Shown in pieces: positions 1 through 8,669 of a stretch of DNA of 64,000 nt. The notes beneath the pieces are model-generated. The model was not told the origin of the DNA, did no database searches, and was given only the letters and a program-made list of their open reading frames with translations. This DNA comes from Lachnospiraceae bacterium UBA7196 (GTDB taxonomy: Bacteria > Bacillota > Clostridia > Lachnospirales > Lachnospiraceae): contig DKUU01000018.1 in assembly GCA_002490835.1 (NCBI GenBank), positions 146,339 to 210,338 on the forward strand. The letters run 5' to 3'. Position 1 is the first letter of the stretch; the number at the start of each line of letters is the position of its first letter. The position numbers and the translations under genes were made by a program.

Positions 1-1
1 A

Positions 2-799
2 TCCGTCAGTACGCGCGGGACAGGGGGATACAGGCCGGATTACCGGACGCCCGAGTACGGGGATTTGAGTGTGGGTATAGAGGAGAGACCGATCGACGAG
101 GATCCCATAGTCCCGGAATCGATGGAGTATCTGATCAAGATCATCGAGTATTGTAAGGAACATGATATTGAATTGACGTGGATCGTCTGTCCGATGTCGG
201 AACTAAAGCTTTTATGTAACGGCGCGTATGATAACTATATCGATCAGGTTTCAAAATTGGCGGCGCAGTATCAGATTCCTTACTACGATTTTAATCTCTG
301 TAAAAGGGAATTTTTAGATGTTTCGCCGGATCACTATTGGACTGACGAAGGGCACCTGAATACTTACGGAGCTGAAGTTTACTCCCGTTTTCTCGGGGAT
401 TTTATAAAGGCGCGGGAATCGGGAGAAGATACTTATCAAGACTGCTTCTACAGCAGTTATGAGGAGAAGATTCGGGATTTAAGGGAAGAAATATTCGGGA
501 TGGAGATTTTGCCGTCACAAGAGTACGAACGATGCCTGCCAAATATGCGGAAGGAGCAGTGGAGAGAGTATCAGATATACAGAGTACGCATTGTGACGAA
601 TGCGCCCGCCGAAGCGGTTGATATTAGCGTCAAGGTAGAAAAAGATACCGGCGCGCCGGAAATAAAAGAACCGGAACTGATACAAGAGGGCAGCGTAGCA
701 TATGTTATTCTCTCCGTGCACGAAAAGGGAACCCTGTGTGTGGAAGCAAAACTTAAGGATACGATGGAAGCGGCCAAATGGGCCGGCATTCATCTTTGA
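2..799 (+). CDS. SGNH/GDSL-like hydrolase, C-terminal part (5' end outside window)
   Basis: The reading frame is open to the left edge of the window, so the true start lies upstream; about 265 codons are visible. The visible part looks like the C-terminal half of an SGNH-fold protein of the DltD/AlgX type, which in glycan loci usually adds or removes O-acyl groups. The support is a block-V-like D-E-G-H-L-N motif at about nt 343-360, where the His would be the catalytic base, preceded by a hydrophobic strand ending in a CPMSE stretch. The N-terminal GDS block and catalytic Ser would be upstream and cannot be seen. The last ~70 residues form a separate beta-rich tail of unknown role. A GT4 gene follows after 36 bases, so it belongs to the same operon. 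A different alpha/beta hydrolase-like surface protein remains possible. Confidence 0.55.
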   Translation, partial: SVSTRGTGGYRPDYRTPEYGDLSVGIEERPIDEDPIVPESMEYLIKIIEYCKEHDIELTWIVCPMSELKLLCNGAYDNYIDQVSKLAAQYQIPYYDFNLCKREFLDVSPDHYWTDEGHLNTYGAEVYSRFLGDFIKARESGEDTYQDCFYSSYEEKIRDLREEIFGMEILPSQEYERCLPNMRKEQWREYQIYRVRIVTNAPAEAVDISVKVEKDTGAPEIKEPELIQEGSVAYVILSVHEKGTLCVEAKLKDTMEAAKWAGIHL

Positions 800-835
800 G
801 AAGGCAGAGAGCGATGTGCCTGAAAGGACAAAAAG

Positions 836-1951
836 ATGCTTGACATTGCGGTGGATTTACTGTGGCTGCGGCCGCGACAGGTGGGCGGTACGGAATTTTA
901 TATCAGGAATCTTCTGGACGGCTTTTTGCGCCTTGAAAAACCGTTTCATCTCTCCCTGATGGTATCGCGGGATAATAAGGATGCGTTTCAGCACTATGCG
1001 GAGGATGACAGGATCGATCTATTGGAGACGGATGTGCTGTCCGCCAATATAACGGGTCGGATCTTGTGGCAGTTTTTTTGTCAAAACCGTTTCTTAAGAA
1101 AACGCGGGATTCGTAAATGCTTTACGCCGGTTTATTACCGGACGTTAACAAACGGCGGCATTACCTATGTGAATGTGATCCACGACCTGCAGGCGGCGCA
1201 TTATCCGGGATACCATCCCTTCCATGAGGTTGCTTACTCGAAACTGTGCTGGTGGCTGGATACGCATTTTTCCGCACATATCATTGCGATATCCGACTGG
1301 GTGCGGGATGACATCAGGGCCAGATACCGTGTGAGCGCCGACCGGATCACGACGATCTACAATCCGATCACGGTGGACCGGAAGGAGATGGTGCCCTTTG
1401 GGCAGCTCGCAGAGAAATATAGTATCCGCGAAAAGGAATATTATTATACGATATCACAGATGATTCCCCATAAGAACCTAAAGACACTGCTTGCGGTCAT
1501 GGAGAAGATTCAGAGGGAGCGGATCGATCTGCCGTGCAGGCTGCTCATATCCGGCGTTAATGGAGAGGGCAGGAAGGCATTGGAGGCAGAGATTCGGGAA
1601 AAGGGGCTGACAGACGCGGTGACGCTTACGGGATTTGTGGAGAATGAGGAACGCAACGCCCTGTATCAAAATTGCCGTGCTTTTCTGTTTCCCAGCGTGT
1701 TTGAGGGCTTTGGCATGCCGCCTGTGGAGGCCATGCTCTTTGGGACGGTGGTGATCACGACAGATAAGGCTTCCATTCCGGAGGTCACGCAGGGCAAGGC
1801 GAACTATGTGCGGGATCCCTATGACGTACAGGAGTGGATTCGCGTGATGCGCGCGCCGGCGGACCGGATCGCGGAGATGGATTTTTCGGCCTATGATCAG
1901 AGGAAGCTGACGGAAAAATATTACGGGGTGTTGTCCCAAATTTTAATGTGA
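836..1951 (+). CDS. Glycosyltransferase family 4 (GT-B)
   Basis: A 371-residue cytoplasmic glycosyltransferase that should move a sugar from a nucleotide donor to a lipid-linked glycan. It shows the GT4 layout: an N-terminal Rossmann-like acceptor domain with a G-G-T-E-F motif near residue 19, and a C-terminal donor domain with FEGFGMPPVEA near residues 287-297. The two Glu seven residues apart are the usual donor-binding EX7E pair. The length is typical of the family. The start ATG sits behind an AAGGACAAAA purine stretch. Its end overlaps the beginning of the next glycosyltransferase gene, which suggests coupled translation. Donor and acceptor cannot be read from the sequence; mannosyl- or rhamnosyltransferase activity would be a guess. 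Confidence 0.85.
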   Translation: MLDIAVDLLWLRPRQVGGTEFYIRNLLDGFLRLEKPFHLSLMVSRDNKDAFQHYAEDDRIDLLETDVLSANITGRILWQFFCQNRFLRKRGIRKCFTPVYYRTLTNGGITYVNVIHDLQAAHYPGYHPFHEVAYSKLCWWLDTHFSAHIIAISDWVRDDIRARYRVSADRITTIYNPITVDRKEMVPFGQLAEKYSIREKEYYYTISQMIPHKNLKTLLAVMEKIQRERIDLPCRLLISGVNGEGRKALEAEIREKGLTDAVTLTGFVENEERNALYQNCRAFLFPSVFEGFGMPPVEAMLFGTVVITTDKASIPEVTQGKANYVRDPYDVQEWIRVMRAPADRIAEMDFSAYDQRKLTEKYYGVLSQILM

Positions 1952-1962
1952 TTGGAATGCGT

Positions 1963-2871
1963 ATGAAACTTGCGGTAATTTTGGTAAACTACAACGGAAA
2001 ACAGTATAACGATGCCTGTATCGAATCGCTTTTAAAGCAGCGGGGCGTCTGCGAGACGAAGATCATCCTTGTGGACAACGCTTCGCAGGATGATTCCATG
2101 CGGATGATCGAGGAACATTTCGGCGGAGATTCCCGGATCGAAACCATTTACCTCGACGATAATTATGGATTTTCCTACGCGAACAATATCGGGATCCGGC
2201 GGGCGGGCGAATGGGGGGCGGATTATGTCCTGCTTCTCAACAATGATACCGAAGCAGAAGAAGATTTTATTTCAAGTCTTCTTTTGGGTGCGGACAGGCA
2301 TCCCGACAGCGTGATCGCGCCGAAGATCTGTTACAGCGACAGGAGGGATATCCTTTGGTCGGCGGGCGGCGCGGTGTCGCCGCTTATCCGTAAAGTGCGG
2401 CACATCGGGCTGGATCAGAAGGATGCAGGACAGTTTGATGCGGAGCGCAGGATCGGCTTTGCTACGGGCTGCTGCCTGTTATTGCCAAAGAAGGTGATCG
2501 AACGGGCGGGGCTTCTCGACGAACGGTTTTTCCTGTATTATGAGGATACGGAGTACTGTTTCAGGCTGCAGAAAATGGGGATCGGGATCTGGTACTGTCC
2601 GCAGGCAAAGCTGTATCATAAGGTCGGGGCCGGTTCCGGCGGGGCGGACAGTCCGCTGTGCGCTTACTATATCGCCCGCAACTGGCTTTTATGCAGCAGA
2701 CTGCATCTTGGGAGCAGATATCCGCTGTTTCTGCTCTATTATGCCATAAACAGGACTGCGTGCTGCGCATTGTGGCTGCTGCGGGGAAGGCGGAAGCTGG
2801 TGCGGGCGACGCAGCAGGGGATCAGGGATTACAGGAAGAAACGGTTTGGAAGATTGGGATATGATCTGTGA
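1963..2871 (+). CDS. Glycosyltransferase family 2, rhamnosyltransferase-like
   Basis: A GT-A fold inverting glycosyltransferase of about 302 residues. The protein opens with the family strand ILVNYNG, then VDNASQDDS, and carries LLNNDTEA near residue 90, where the Asp-containing motif should bind the metal and nucleotide diphosphate. A later FLYYEDTEYCFR segment matches the ED base region seen in WbbL-like rhamnosyltransferases. I place the start at the ATG at 1963 because the conserved strand begins there. An in-frame GTG at 1948 overlapping the previous stop and an ATG at 1957 are alternatives. The C-terminal 60 residues are hydrophobic and Arg-rich, suggesting peripheral membrane contact. 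The gene is closely packed between a GT4 gene and the nonulosonate genes. The exact sugar is unknown. Confidence 0.85.
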   Translation: MKLAVILVNYNGKQYNDACIESLLKQRGVCETKIILVDNASQDDSMRMIEEHFGGDSRIETIYLDDNYGFSYANNIGIRRAGEWGADYVLLLNNDTEAEEDFISSLLLGADRHPDSVIAPKICYSDRRDILWSAGGAVSPLIRKVRHIGLDQKDAGQFDAERRIGFATGCCLLLPKKVIERAGLLDERFFLYYEDTEYCFRLQKMGIGIWYCPQAKLYHKVGAGSGGADSPLCAYYIARNWLLCSRLHLGSRYPLFLLYYAINRTACCALWLLRGRRKLVRATQQGIRDYRKKRFGRLGYDL

Positions 2872-2943
2872 AGCGATGTCGAAGTGATGGAGATTGCAAA
2901 ATCACGCGAATGTTTTGATTTTTGCGCAGAAATGGAGAACATT

Positions 2944-3588
2944 ATGGAAGATATCATCTTGCTCGGAGCGGGAGGACACGCCAAGAGTGTGATTGACTGC
3001 ATAGAGCGGCAGGGGAAATACAGGGTCGTGGGCTTTTTGGATAAAGAGGAATGCGGGAAGGTTTGTTATAGAGGGTATGAAGTGATCGGGGATGACGACG
3101 ACCTTTCCAGATTCTATGAGCAGGGTGTTCGGAATGCTTTTGTGACCGTCGGTTTTTTAGGGCGCTCAACGGTGCGGAACCGGTTGTATGACCGGTTGAA
3201 AGAGATTGGTTACCGGCTGCCGAATATCATCGATCCGTCGGCTGTTGTGGCGGAAGATGCGGCGCTTGGAGAAGGAACTTTTGTCGGCAAGCTGGCAATG
3301 ATCAACGCGGATGCAAAGATTGGCAGCATGTGTATTATCAACAGCGGCGCGCTGATCGAGCATGAGTGCCGGGTGGGCGATTTCAGCCATATTTCTGTGG
3401 GGACGGTATTGTGCGGCGGCGTTGCCGTCGGGAGAAGTACGTTTGTGGGAGCCGGTTCCACATTGATACAGGGAGTTACGGTCGGAGACGGATGTATCGT
3501 TGCGGCGGGCGTTACATTGCGGAAAAGCATCGGAGAGCAGGAACTGGCGTATGAGATGAGTACCAAACGGACAAGGAGCCTGAAATGA
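2944..3588 (+). CDS. NeuD/PglD-type sugar O- or N-acetyltransferase
   Basis: A 214-residue left-handed beta-helix acyltransferase of the NeuD/PglD family. Residues 1-90 form the small nucleotide-sugar-binding Rossmann domain starting ILLGAGGHAKSVID. The rest consists of hexapeptide repeats, with the likely catalytic His in the IEHECRVGDF stretch. Family members acetylate sialic acid or the 4-amine of UDP-bacillosamine precursors using acetyl-CoA. The frame continues upstream to 2884, but ATG 2944 has GGAG six bases before it and puts the conserved strand at the N-terminus, so I prefer it. The stop overlaps the next ATG (ATGA), coupling it to NeuB. In this setting it could be the N-acetyltransferase step (LegH-like) of a legionaminic-type pathway or a later O-acetylation; which one is not decidable. 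Confidence 0.82.
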   Translation: MEDIILLGAGGHAKSVIDCIERQGKYRVVGFLDKEECGKVCYRGYEVIGDDDDLSRFYEQGVRNAFVTVGFLGRSTVRNRLYDRLKEIGYRLPNIIDPSAVVAEDAALGEGTFVGKLAMINADAKIGSMCIINSGALIEHECRVGDFSHISVGTVLCGGVAVGRSTFVGAGSTLIQGVTVGDGCIVAAGVTLRKSIGEQELAYEMSTKRTRSLK

Positions 3589-4601
3589 GTAAGATATTTA
3601 TCATAGCGGAAGCGGGCGTCAATCATAACGGCAGTCTGGAACTCGCAAAGAAAATGATAGACGCTGCTGTTCATGCCGGTGTGGACGCGGTGAAATTCCA
3701 GACTTTTAAGGCGGAAAGTCTGGTGCGGAAGGATGCGCGGAAAGCGGCATATCAGCAGGATAATGCAATAGACAAAGCAGAAACGCAGTATGAAATGCTA
3801 AAAAAATTGGAACTGACAGAGCAGATGCATCGGGAACTGATGCAGTACTGTGCAGAGAAAGGAATCCTGTTTTTGTCTACACCGTTTGATATAGACAGTA
3901 TTCATATGTTGGCGGACTGCGGAATTACCATCATGAAAGTGCCTTCCGGAGAGATCACAAATTATCCTTATCTGCGGGAAATCGGCAGGACGAATAAGCC
4001 GGTCATCCTTTCTACCGGTATGTGTGAACTGGAAGAGGTGAAGGCGGCGGCTGCGGTCCTTAAGGAGAATGGAAGTCGTGACATTACGCTCCTGCACTGC
4101 AATACGGAATACCCGACGCCGATGTGCGATGTGAATCTGAGAGCCATGCAGACCTTACGGAAAGAGACAGGTCTGCCGGTGGGCTATTCCGATCACACGC
4201 AGGGGATCGAGGTACCGATCGCGGCGGCAGCTATGGGCGCGGTGGTGATCGAGAAGCATTTTACATTGGACCGCAATATGGAAGGGCCGGATCATAAGGC
4301 GAGTCTGGAGCTGGAAGAGCTGAAAGAGATGGTACGGGCAGTCCGCAACATTGAAAACGCGCTGGGCGACGGAGTGAAAAGGCCTTCGCCATCGGAGAGG
4401 AAGAATCGGGATGTGGCGCGCAAGAGTATCGTGGCAAAGAGGGCGATCCGCAAAGGCGAGATGTTTACGGAAGATAATCTGACGACCAAGAGGCCGGGAA
4501 ACGGCATTTCTCCCATGCGCTGGAATGATGTGATTGGGTTGGCGGCGGACAGGGATTATGAGCGGGATGAGATGATTGCCATACAGGATGGTAAGTGCTA
4601 A
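3585..4601 (+). CDS. neuB: N-acetylneuraminate/legionaminate synthase, first copy
   Basis: A 338-residue NeuB-family synthase that condenses phosphoenolpyruvate with an N-acetylated mannosamine-type sugar to give a nine-carbon nonulosonic acid. The TIM-barrel domain begins with the family motif IAEAGVNHNG and includes VKFQTFKAESL, PSGEITN, LSTGMCE and GYSDHTQG, followed by EKHFT. The C-terminal ~60 residues are the SAF (antifreeze-like) lid domain with AKRAIRKGE and KRPGNGI. Length and motif spacing are normal. It overlaps the NeuD-like gene by four bases and precedes NeuC by 52 bases. The motifs fit both sialic and legionaminic acid synthases; the latter is more usual in Clostridia. Compare the divergent second copy at 23479. 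Confidence 0.9.
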   Translation: MSKIFIIAEAGVNHNGSLELAKKMIDAAVHAGVDAVKFQTFKAESLVRKDARKAAYQQDNAIDKAETQYEMLKKLELTEQMHRELMQYCAEKGILFLSTPFDIDSIHMLADCGITIMKVPSGEITNYPYLREIGRTNKPVILSTGMCELEEVKAAAAVLKENGSRDITLLHCNTEYPTPMCDVNLRAMQTLRKETGLPVGYSDHTQGIEVPIAAAAMGAVVIEKHFTLDRNMEGPDHKASLELEELKEMVRAVRNIENALGDGVKRPSPSERKNRDVARKSIVAKRAIRKGEMFTEDNLTTKRPGNGISPMRWNDVIGLAADRDYERDEMIAIQDGKC

Positions 4602-4653
4602 GATAATTGTAGACAGCATTCCGAAAATAGGAAATGGGTTTGGAACTTTTACC

Positions 4654-5841
4654 ATGAAAAAAATTTGCGTACTTACAGCCACGAGAGCCGAATACGGCCT
4701 TTTAAAAAATTTAATAGTAAGATTGCAGAAGGAACCTGCATTTCAGGTAAACGTTGTCGTGACTGGCACGCATCTGGACAGGGCATTTGGGGAAACGTAT
4801 CGGGAAATCGAAGCGGACGGCATTTCCATTGCGGCAAAGATATCGATTCTTTCCGGGCAGGACGGAGCAGCCGGGATGTCCGAAACGATGGCGAACGCGC
4901 TGACGGGTTTCGGACATTTTTTTGCAGAAAACAGGCAGGATCTTCTGGTGGTGCTGGGCGACCGTTACGAGACGATGGCGGTCTGTATCGCCGCCATGAA
5001 CGAGCAGATTCCGATCGCGCATATTCACGGCGGAGAAGTCACGGAAGGCGCGATCGACGACGCGATCAGACATAGTATCACGAAGATGAGTTTCCTGCAT
5101 TTTACGAGTACGGAAGAATACCGCAGGCGCGTGATTCAGTTAGGGGAACAGCCGGAGAGGGTATTTTGCGTGGGTGCGCTTGGCATAGAAAATATTTTCC
5201 GGCAGAAGCTTCTTTCCAGAGCCGAATTGGATGAGTCGATTTCCTTTTCTCTGGGCGAAAAGTATTGTCTGGTCACCTTTCATCCGGTCACACTGGAAGA
5301 GGGCGAAGGGACCGGTCAGGTCGATGAACTGCTTGCGGCAATGGACGCGACTCCGGAATATCATTATCTGATGACCAAGGCAAACGCGGATGCCGGCGGA
5401 AGAAAGATCAATGCACGGTTGGAACAGTATGCGCGGGAGCATCGGGAGAATATCCTTTTGATCGATTCGCTGGGGATGATCCGTTATCTTTCCGCCATGA
5501 AGTATTGTTCCATGGTGATCGGTAATTCTTCAAGCGGAATTTTAGAAGCGCCGGCGATGGGGGTTCCCACGATCAATATCGGTGACCGGCAGAGAGGCAG
5601 GATACAGGCGGCGAGCATTATTAACTGTCCGCCTGTTAAAGAAGAAATCATAGCGGCGATGCGTCGCGCGGAGACGGAAGCGTTTCGGAATGAGATCAAA
5701 GGACAGGTTCTGCCCTACGGGGACGGAAATACTTCGGAACAGATCATTTCTCATATCAGAGAATATCTGTTGGCAGAGGGCGGAAGAGAAATTAATTTGA
5801 AAAAGAAATTTTATGATATACGAAAGGCAAAAGAATTATGA
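4654..5841 (+). CDS. neuC: Hydrolysing UDP/GDP-sugar 2-epimerase, first copy (NeuC/LegG)
   Basis: A 395-residue GT-B-fold 2-epimerase that releases the nucleotide while inverting C2, yielding free ManNAc or its 2,4-diacetamido analogue for NeuB. It starts with the canonical TATRAEYG strand, carries LGDRYETM and HIHGGEVTEGAIDD in the middle, and GNSSSGILEAPAMG near residue 290, all active-site motifs of the family. An in-frame start at 4576 lies inside NeuB; ATG 4654 is preferred because the family N-terminal strand begins directly after it. Its stop overlaps the next ATG (ATGA), so it is coupled to the Gfo/Idh gene. The substrate (UDP-GlcNAc or a bacillosamine derivative) is not decided by sequence. 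Confidence 0.9.
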   Translation: MKKICVLTATRAEYGLLKNLIVRLQKEPAFQVNVVVTGTHLDRAFGETYREIEADGISIAAKISILSGQDGAAGMSETMANALTGFGHFFAENRQDLLVVLGDRYETMAVCIAAMNEQIPIAHIHGGEVTEGAIDDAIRHSITKMSFLHFTSTEEYRRRVIQLGEQPERVFCVGALGIENIFRQKLLSRAELDESISFSLGEKYCLVTFHPVTLEEGEGTGQVDELLAAMDATPEYHYLMTKANADAGGRKINARLEQYAREHRENILLIDSLGMIRYLSAMKYCSMVIGNSSSGILEAPAMGVPTINIGDRQRGRIQAASIINCPPVKEEIIAAMRRAETEAFRNEIKGQVLPYGDGNTSEQIISHIREYLLAEGGREINLKKKFYDIRKAKEL

Positions 5842-6812
5842 ATGTAATGGTGATTGGCCTCGGCTCCATGGGGAGAAGAAGGATACGCCTGATCAGGCAG
5901 CACGATCCGTCAATCGGGATATGCGGGATCGATACCTCTGAGGAGAGACGGGAGCAGGCAGAAAGAGAGTGTGGCATCAAGACGGCAGACAGTATGGAGC
6001 ATACGCTGGGAAAAGTGTACGAATGCGCTTTTATCTGCACCTCACCGCTTTCCCACTCCGGTCTGATTCAGGACTGCCTGAGCCGGGATATGCACGTGTT
6101 TACGGAGATCAATCTGGTTGCTGACGGCTATGAGGAAAATAGGGCGCTGGCAAAGGCGCGGGGAAGGGTATTGTTTTTGTCTTCCACGTTTTTGTATCGG
6201 GAAGAGATGCGCTATATTGACCGCAGGGTGCGGGAGAGCGGCTGTCCTGTCAGCTATCTTTATCATATCGGACAGTATCTGCCGGACTGGCATCCGTGGG
6301 AAAATTATAAGGACTATTTTGTGAGCGACCGGCGTACGAACGGGTGCAGGGAAATCTTCGCCATCGAGCTGCCGTGGCTTTTGCACACGTTTGGGGCCGT
6401 GCAGAGTTTTTCCGTGGTCAAGGGGAAAAATACCGGACTGCAGATCGAGTATCCGGACAGTTATCTTGTGACGCTGGAACATGAAGGCGGCGTCCGCGGT
6501 TCACTGGCGGTGGACGTTGTGTCGAGAAAAGCGGTGAGGAATCTGGAGATTTTTTCCGAGGATCTGTATTTATCGTGGAACGGGACGCCGGAGAGTCTGC
6601 GGTATTATGATTATGAGCGCAGGGAGGAGATACCGGTGGAGCTGTATGAGAAGGCCGACCACAGGGAAGGATATGGCAGCTTCATCATAGAGAATAGTTA
6701 CCTGCACGAGATCGAAGCGTTTTTCGCACAGGTGAAGGACGGAACGGTTCCCGTGTATGATTTTGAGAAGGATCAAAAAACGCTGGCGCTGATTGATAAG
6801 TTGGAGGAGTAA
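5838..6812 (+). CDS. Gfo/Idh/MocA-type oxidoreductase with altered EKP motif
   Basis: A 324-residue NAD(P)-dependent oxidoreductase. The N-terminal Rossmann fold is clear (GLGSMGRRR), followed by the alpha/beta substrate domain. Family members normally have a Glu-Lys-Pro triad after the VF strand near residue 95; here the position reads VFTEINLV, so the Lys implicated in catalysis is absent. A YLPDWHPWENYKDYF stretch matches YLPNWRPGEDY in the next protein, so the two are related and may work as a pair. It is translationally coupled to NeuC. Likely a modifying enzyme of the nonulosonic acid or its precursor, but no reaction can be assigned. Confidence 0.78.
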   Translation: MNVMVIGLGSMGRRRIRLIRQHDPSIGICGIDTSEERREQAERECGIKTADSMEHTLGKVYECAFICTSPLSHSGLIQDCLSRDMHVFTEINLVADGYEENRALAKARGRVLFLSSTFLYREEMRYIDRRVRESGCPVSYLYHIGQYLPDWHPWENYKDYFVSDRRTNGCREIFAIELPWLLHTFGAVQSFSVVKGKNTGLQIEYPDSYLVTLEHEGGVRGSLAVDVVSRKAVRNLEIFSEDLYLSWNGTPESLRYYDYERREEIPVELYEKADHREGYGSFIIENSYLHEIEAFFAQVKDGTVPVYDFEKDQKTLALIDKLEE

Positions 6813-6824
6813 CAGGAGCGGCCT

Positions 6825-7766
6825 ATGAAAAAAAAGTATAAGATCGCGTTCTGCGGGCTTGGTTCCATCGGGAAACGCCATCTGCGAAATACGGTGCGTT
6901 ATTTACAGGAAAACGGCTGCGATTATCAGATTGACGCCATAAGGAGCGGCGCGGGGAAGGCTCTCGACGAAGAGCTTTCGCAGGTGATCCGCACGCAGTA
7001 TTCTTATGATGATGAGATTGCGCAGGATTATGACATTATGTTTATCACCAATCCCACCGCCATGCACAGGGACAGCATCCTAAAGTATCAAAACTGTACG
7101 AAAAGCATGTTTATCGAAAAGCCGGTCGTGAACGATGCGGATTGGGATTTTGGCGCGCTTAGAAAAGAGCTGATCTGCTATGTGGCCTGTCCTCTGCGAT
7201 ATACGAAGACATTGCAATATGTAAGAGAGCATATCGACTGCAAAGCGGCCTGTTCCGTGCGCGCTATCTGTTCCACTTATCTGCCAAACTGGCGTCCCGG
7301 TGAAGATTACCGGCAGTCATACAGTGCGCATAAGGCGATGGGTGGCGGTGTGGCGATCGACCTCATCCATGAGTGGGATTATCTGGTATGGCTTTTTGGC
7401 AGGCCGGATCATGTGGAGAGTATCCGGAAAAAAGTTTCCGCTTTGGAGACGGACAGCGAGGATATCGCCATATATATGGGGTATTCTAAAGACAGGGTCT
7501 ACGAGCTGCATCTGGACTATTTCGGCAGGGAGGAAAAGCGCAGTCTGGAAATCTATCTGCCGGAGGAGACGGTCACGGCGGATCTGCGAAGCGGCAGGAT
7601 CCATTTTGGCAGAACGGGAGAAGATATCGTGACGCGCGAGGATCGGGATGCGTATCAGGGAAGAGAGATCGCGCACTTTTTTGATATCATAAACGGCGTG
7701 TGCGAAAATGACAATGATATTTCGATGGCAATGAAAACGCTGGCGCTGGCCGGAGGTAAGGCGTAA
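6825..7766 (+). CDS. Gfo/Idh/MocA-type oxidoreductase
   Basis: A 313-residue NAD(P)-dependent oxidoreductase with the Rossmann motif GLGSIGKRH at the N-terminus, a canonical MFIEKPVV segment containing the EKP triad near residue 90, and the GGGVAIDLIHEWDY segment expected in the substrate-binding domain. The ATG follows GGAGGAGTAACAGGAGC, a strong ribosome site. It lies between the EKP-lacking paralogue and the CMP-sugar synthetase, placing it in the nonulosonate pathway. It might reduce or oxidise a ring or side-chain carbon of the nonulosonate; this is inference from location only. Confidence 0.8.
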   Translation: MKKKYKIAFCGLGSIGKRHLRNTVRYLQENGCDYQIDAIRSGAGKALDEELSQVIRTQYSYDDEIAQDYDIMFITNPTAMHRDSILKYQNCTKSMFIEKPVVNDADWDFGALRKELICYVACPLRYTKTLQYVREHIDCKAACSVRAICSTYLPNWRPGEDYRQSYSAHKAMGGGVAIDLIHEWDYLVWLFGRPDHVESIRKKVSALETDSEDIAIYMGYSKDRVYELHLDYFGREEKRSLEIYLPEETVTADLRSGRIHFGRTGEDIVTREDRDAYQGREIAHFFDIINGVCENDNDISMAMKTLALAGGKA

Positions 7767-7816
7767 AAGCTAACCGGATGCGGCCCGGCGGCGGAGAAGG
7801 AAAGCGGGGGAGCGAA

Positions 7817-8590
7817 TTGGGCGGAGAAAACAATATTTTAGTGACTGTCTGTGCCAGAGCGGGTTCCAAGGGCGTGAAGGGGAAAAACACGAAACTGTTC
7901 TGCGGCAGGCCGCTTGCGGCGTATACGGTGGCGGCTTACGGGCTGTTCCGGCAGCGGTATCAGGAAGCGTACGGGAAAATGACTCTTGCGGTCAATACAG
8001 ACAGCGAGCTTTTGCTGCAGCAGATGGACGAGCTGCATACGGAATATCTCTATGTTCCACGGGCGGAAAGTCTTGCGGGGGATACCGTATCGAAAAAGGA
8101 CGTCATCCGTGACACCCTGTTACGGTGCGAGCAGAAAGAAAATACAGTCTACGATGTGGTGATCGATCTGGATCTTACGTCGCCGCTGCGCACGGCGGAC
8201 GATATCAAAGGGACGCTTGAGACGCTGCAGCAGACAGAGGGCGCGGATATCGCGTACAGCGTGACGCCTTCCCGCAGATCGCCCTATTTTAATATGGTGG
8301 CGAAGGGGGAAGACGGCTATTTTCACACCGTGATACAGACGGCTTTTACGACGAGACAGCAGTGCCCGTCCTGTTTTGATATGAACGCCTCGATTTACGC
8401 TTACACAAGGGCATATACGCTGGCGGAGCGCGTCCTGCCCCGCAAAGAGGCCGTGTGGCAGATGAAGGATACGGGGATACTGGATATCGACAGCGAGGAA
8501 GATTTTGAATTGATGGAGGTAGTCGCGAAGTATCTTTTTCAGAAGTATCCGGCGTATGGGGAGATCGAGGCGGCAGCAGGGCGGCGTTAG
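7817..8590 (+). CDS. neuA: CMP-nonulosonate cytidylyltransferase, first copy (NeuA/LegF type)
   Basis: A GT-A-like cytidylyltransferase of about 257 residues that activates a nonulosonic acid with CTP. The signature near the N-terminus is CARAGSKGVKGKN, equivalent to the usual PARGGSKG-x-x-x-K-N loop but with Cys and an Ala-for-Gly change. LDLTSPLRTADDI (metal and sugar contact) and a C-terminal DIDSEEDF segment follow. I favour the TTG at 7817, which has GGGGGAG five bases upstream and leaves the usual ten residues before the signature; an ATG at 7778 is in frame and possible. It completes the NeuD-B-C-A set of region A. A promoter-like sequence begins directly after its stop. Confidence 0.87.
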   Translation: MGGENNILVTVCARAGSKGVKGKNTKLFCGRPLAAYTVAAYGLFRQRYQEAYGKMTLAVNTDSELLLQQMDELHTEYLYVPRAESLAGDTVSKKDVIRDTLLRCEQKENTVYDVVIDLDLTSPLRTADDIKGTLETLQQTEGADIAYSVTPSRRSPYFNMVAKGEDGYFHTVIQTAFTTRQQCPSCFDMNASIYAYTRAYTLAERVLPRKEAVWQMKDTGILDIDSEEDFELMEVVAKYLFQKYPAYGEIEAAAGRR

Positions 8591-8591
8591 G

Positions 8592-8620
8592 TGGACAATG
8601 GGGAGTCAGTATGCTATAAT
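8592..8620 (+). promoter_or_regulatory. Sigma-70-type promoter
   Basis: TGGACA (8592-8597) and TATAAT (8615-8620) are separated by 17 bases, and the -10 box is preceded by TGC (extended -10). It sits in the 79-base gap before the gene at 8670, so region B probably has its own transcription start in addition to read-through. Confidence 0.72.
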
Positions 8621-8669
8621 GCTACGAATGGTTTTGTGCAGATGCCTGTAAGAAAATGAGGATGTATTT

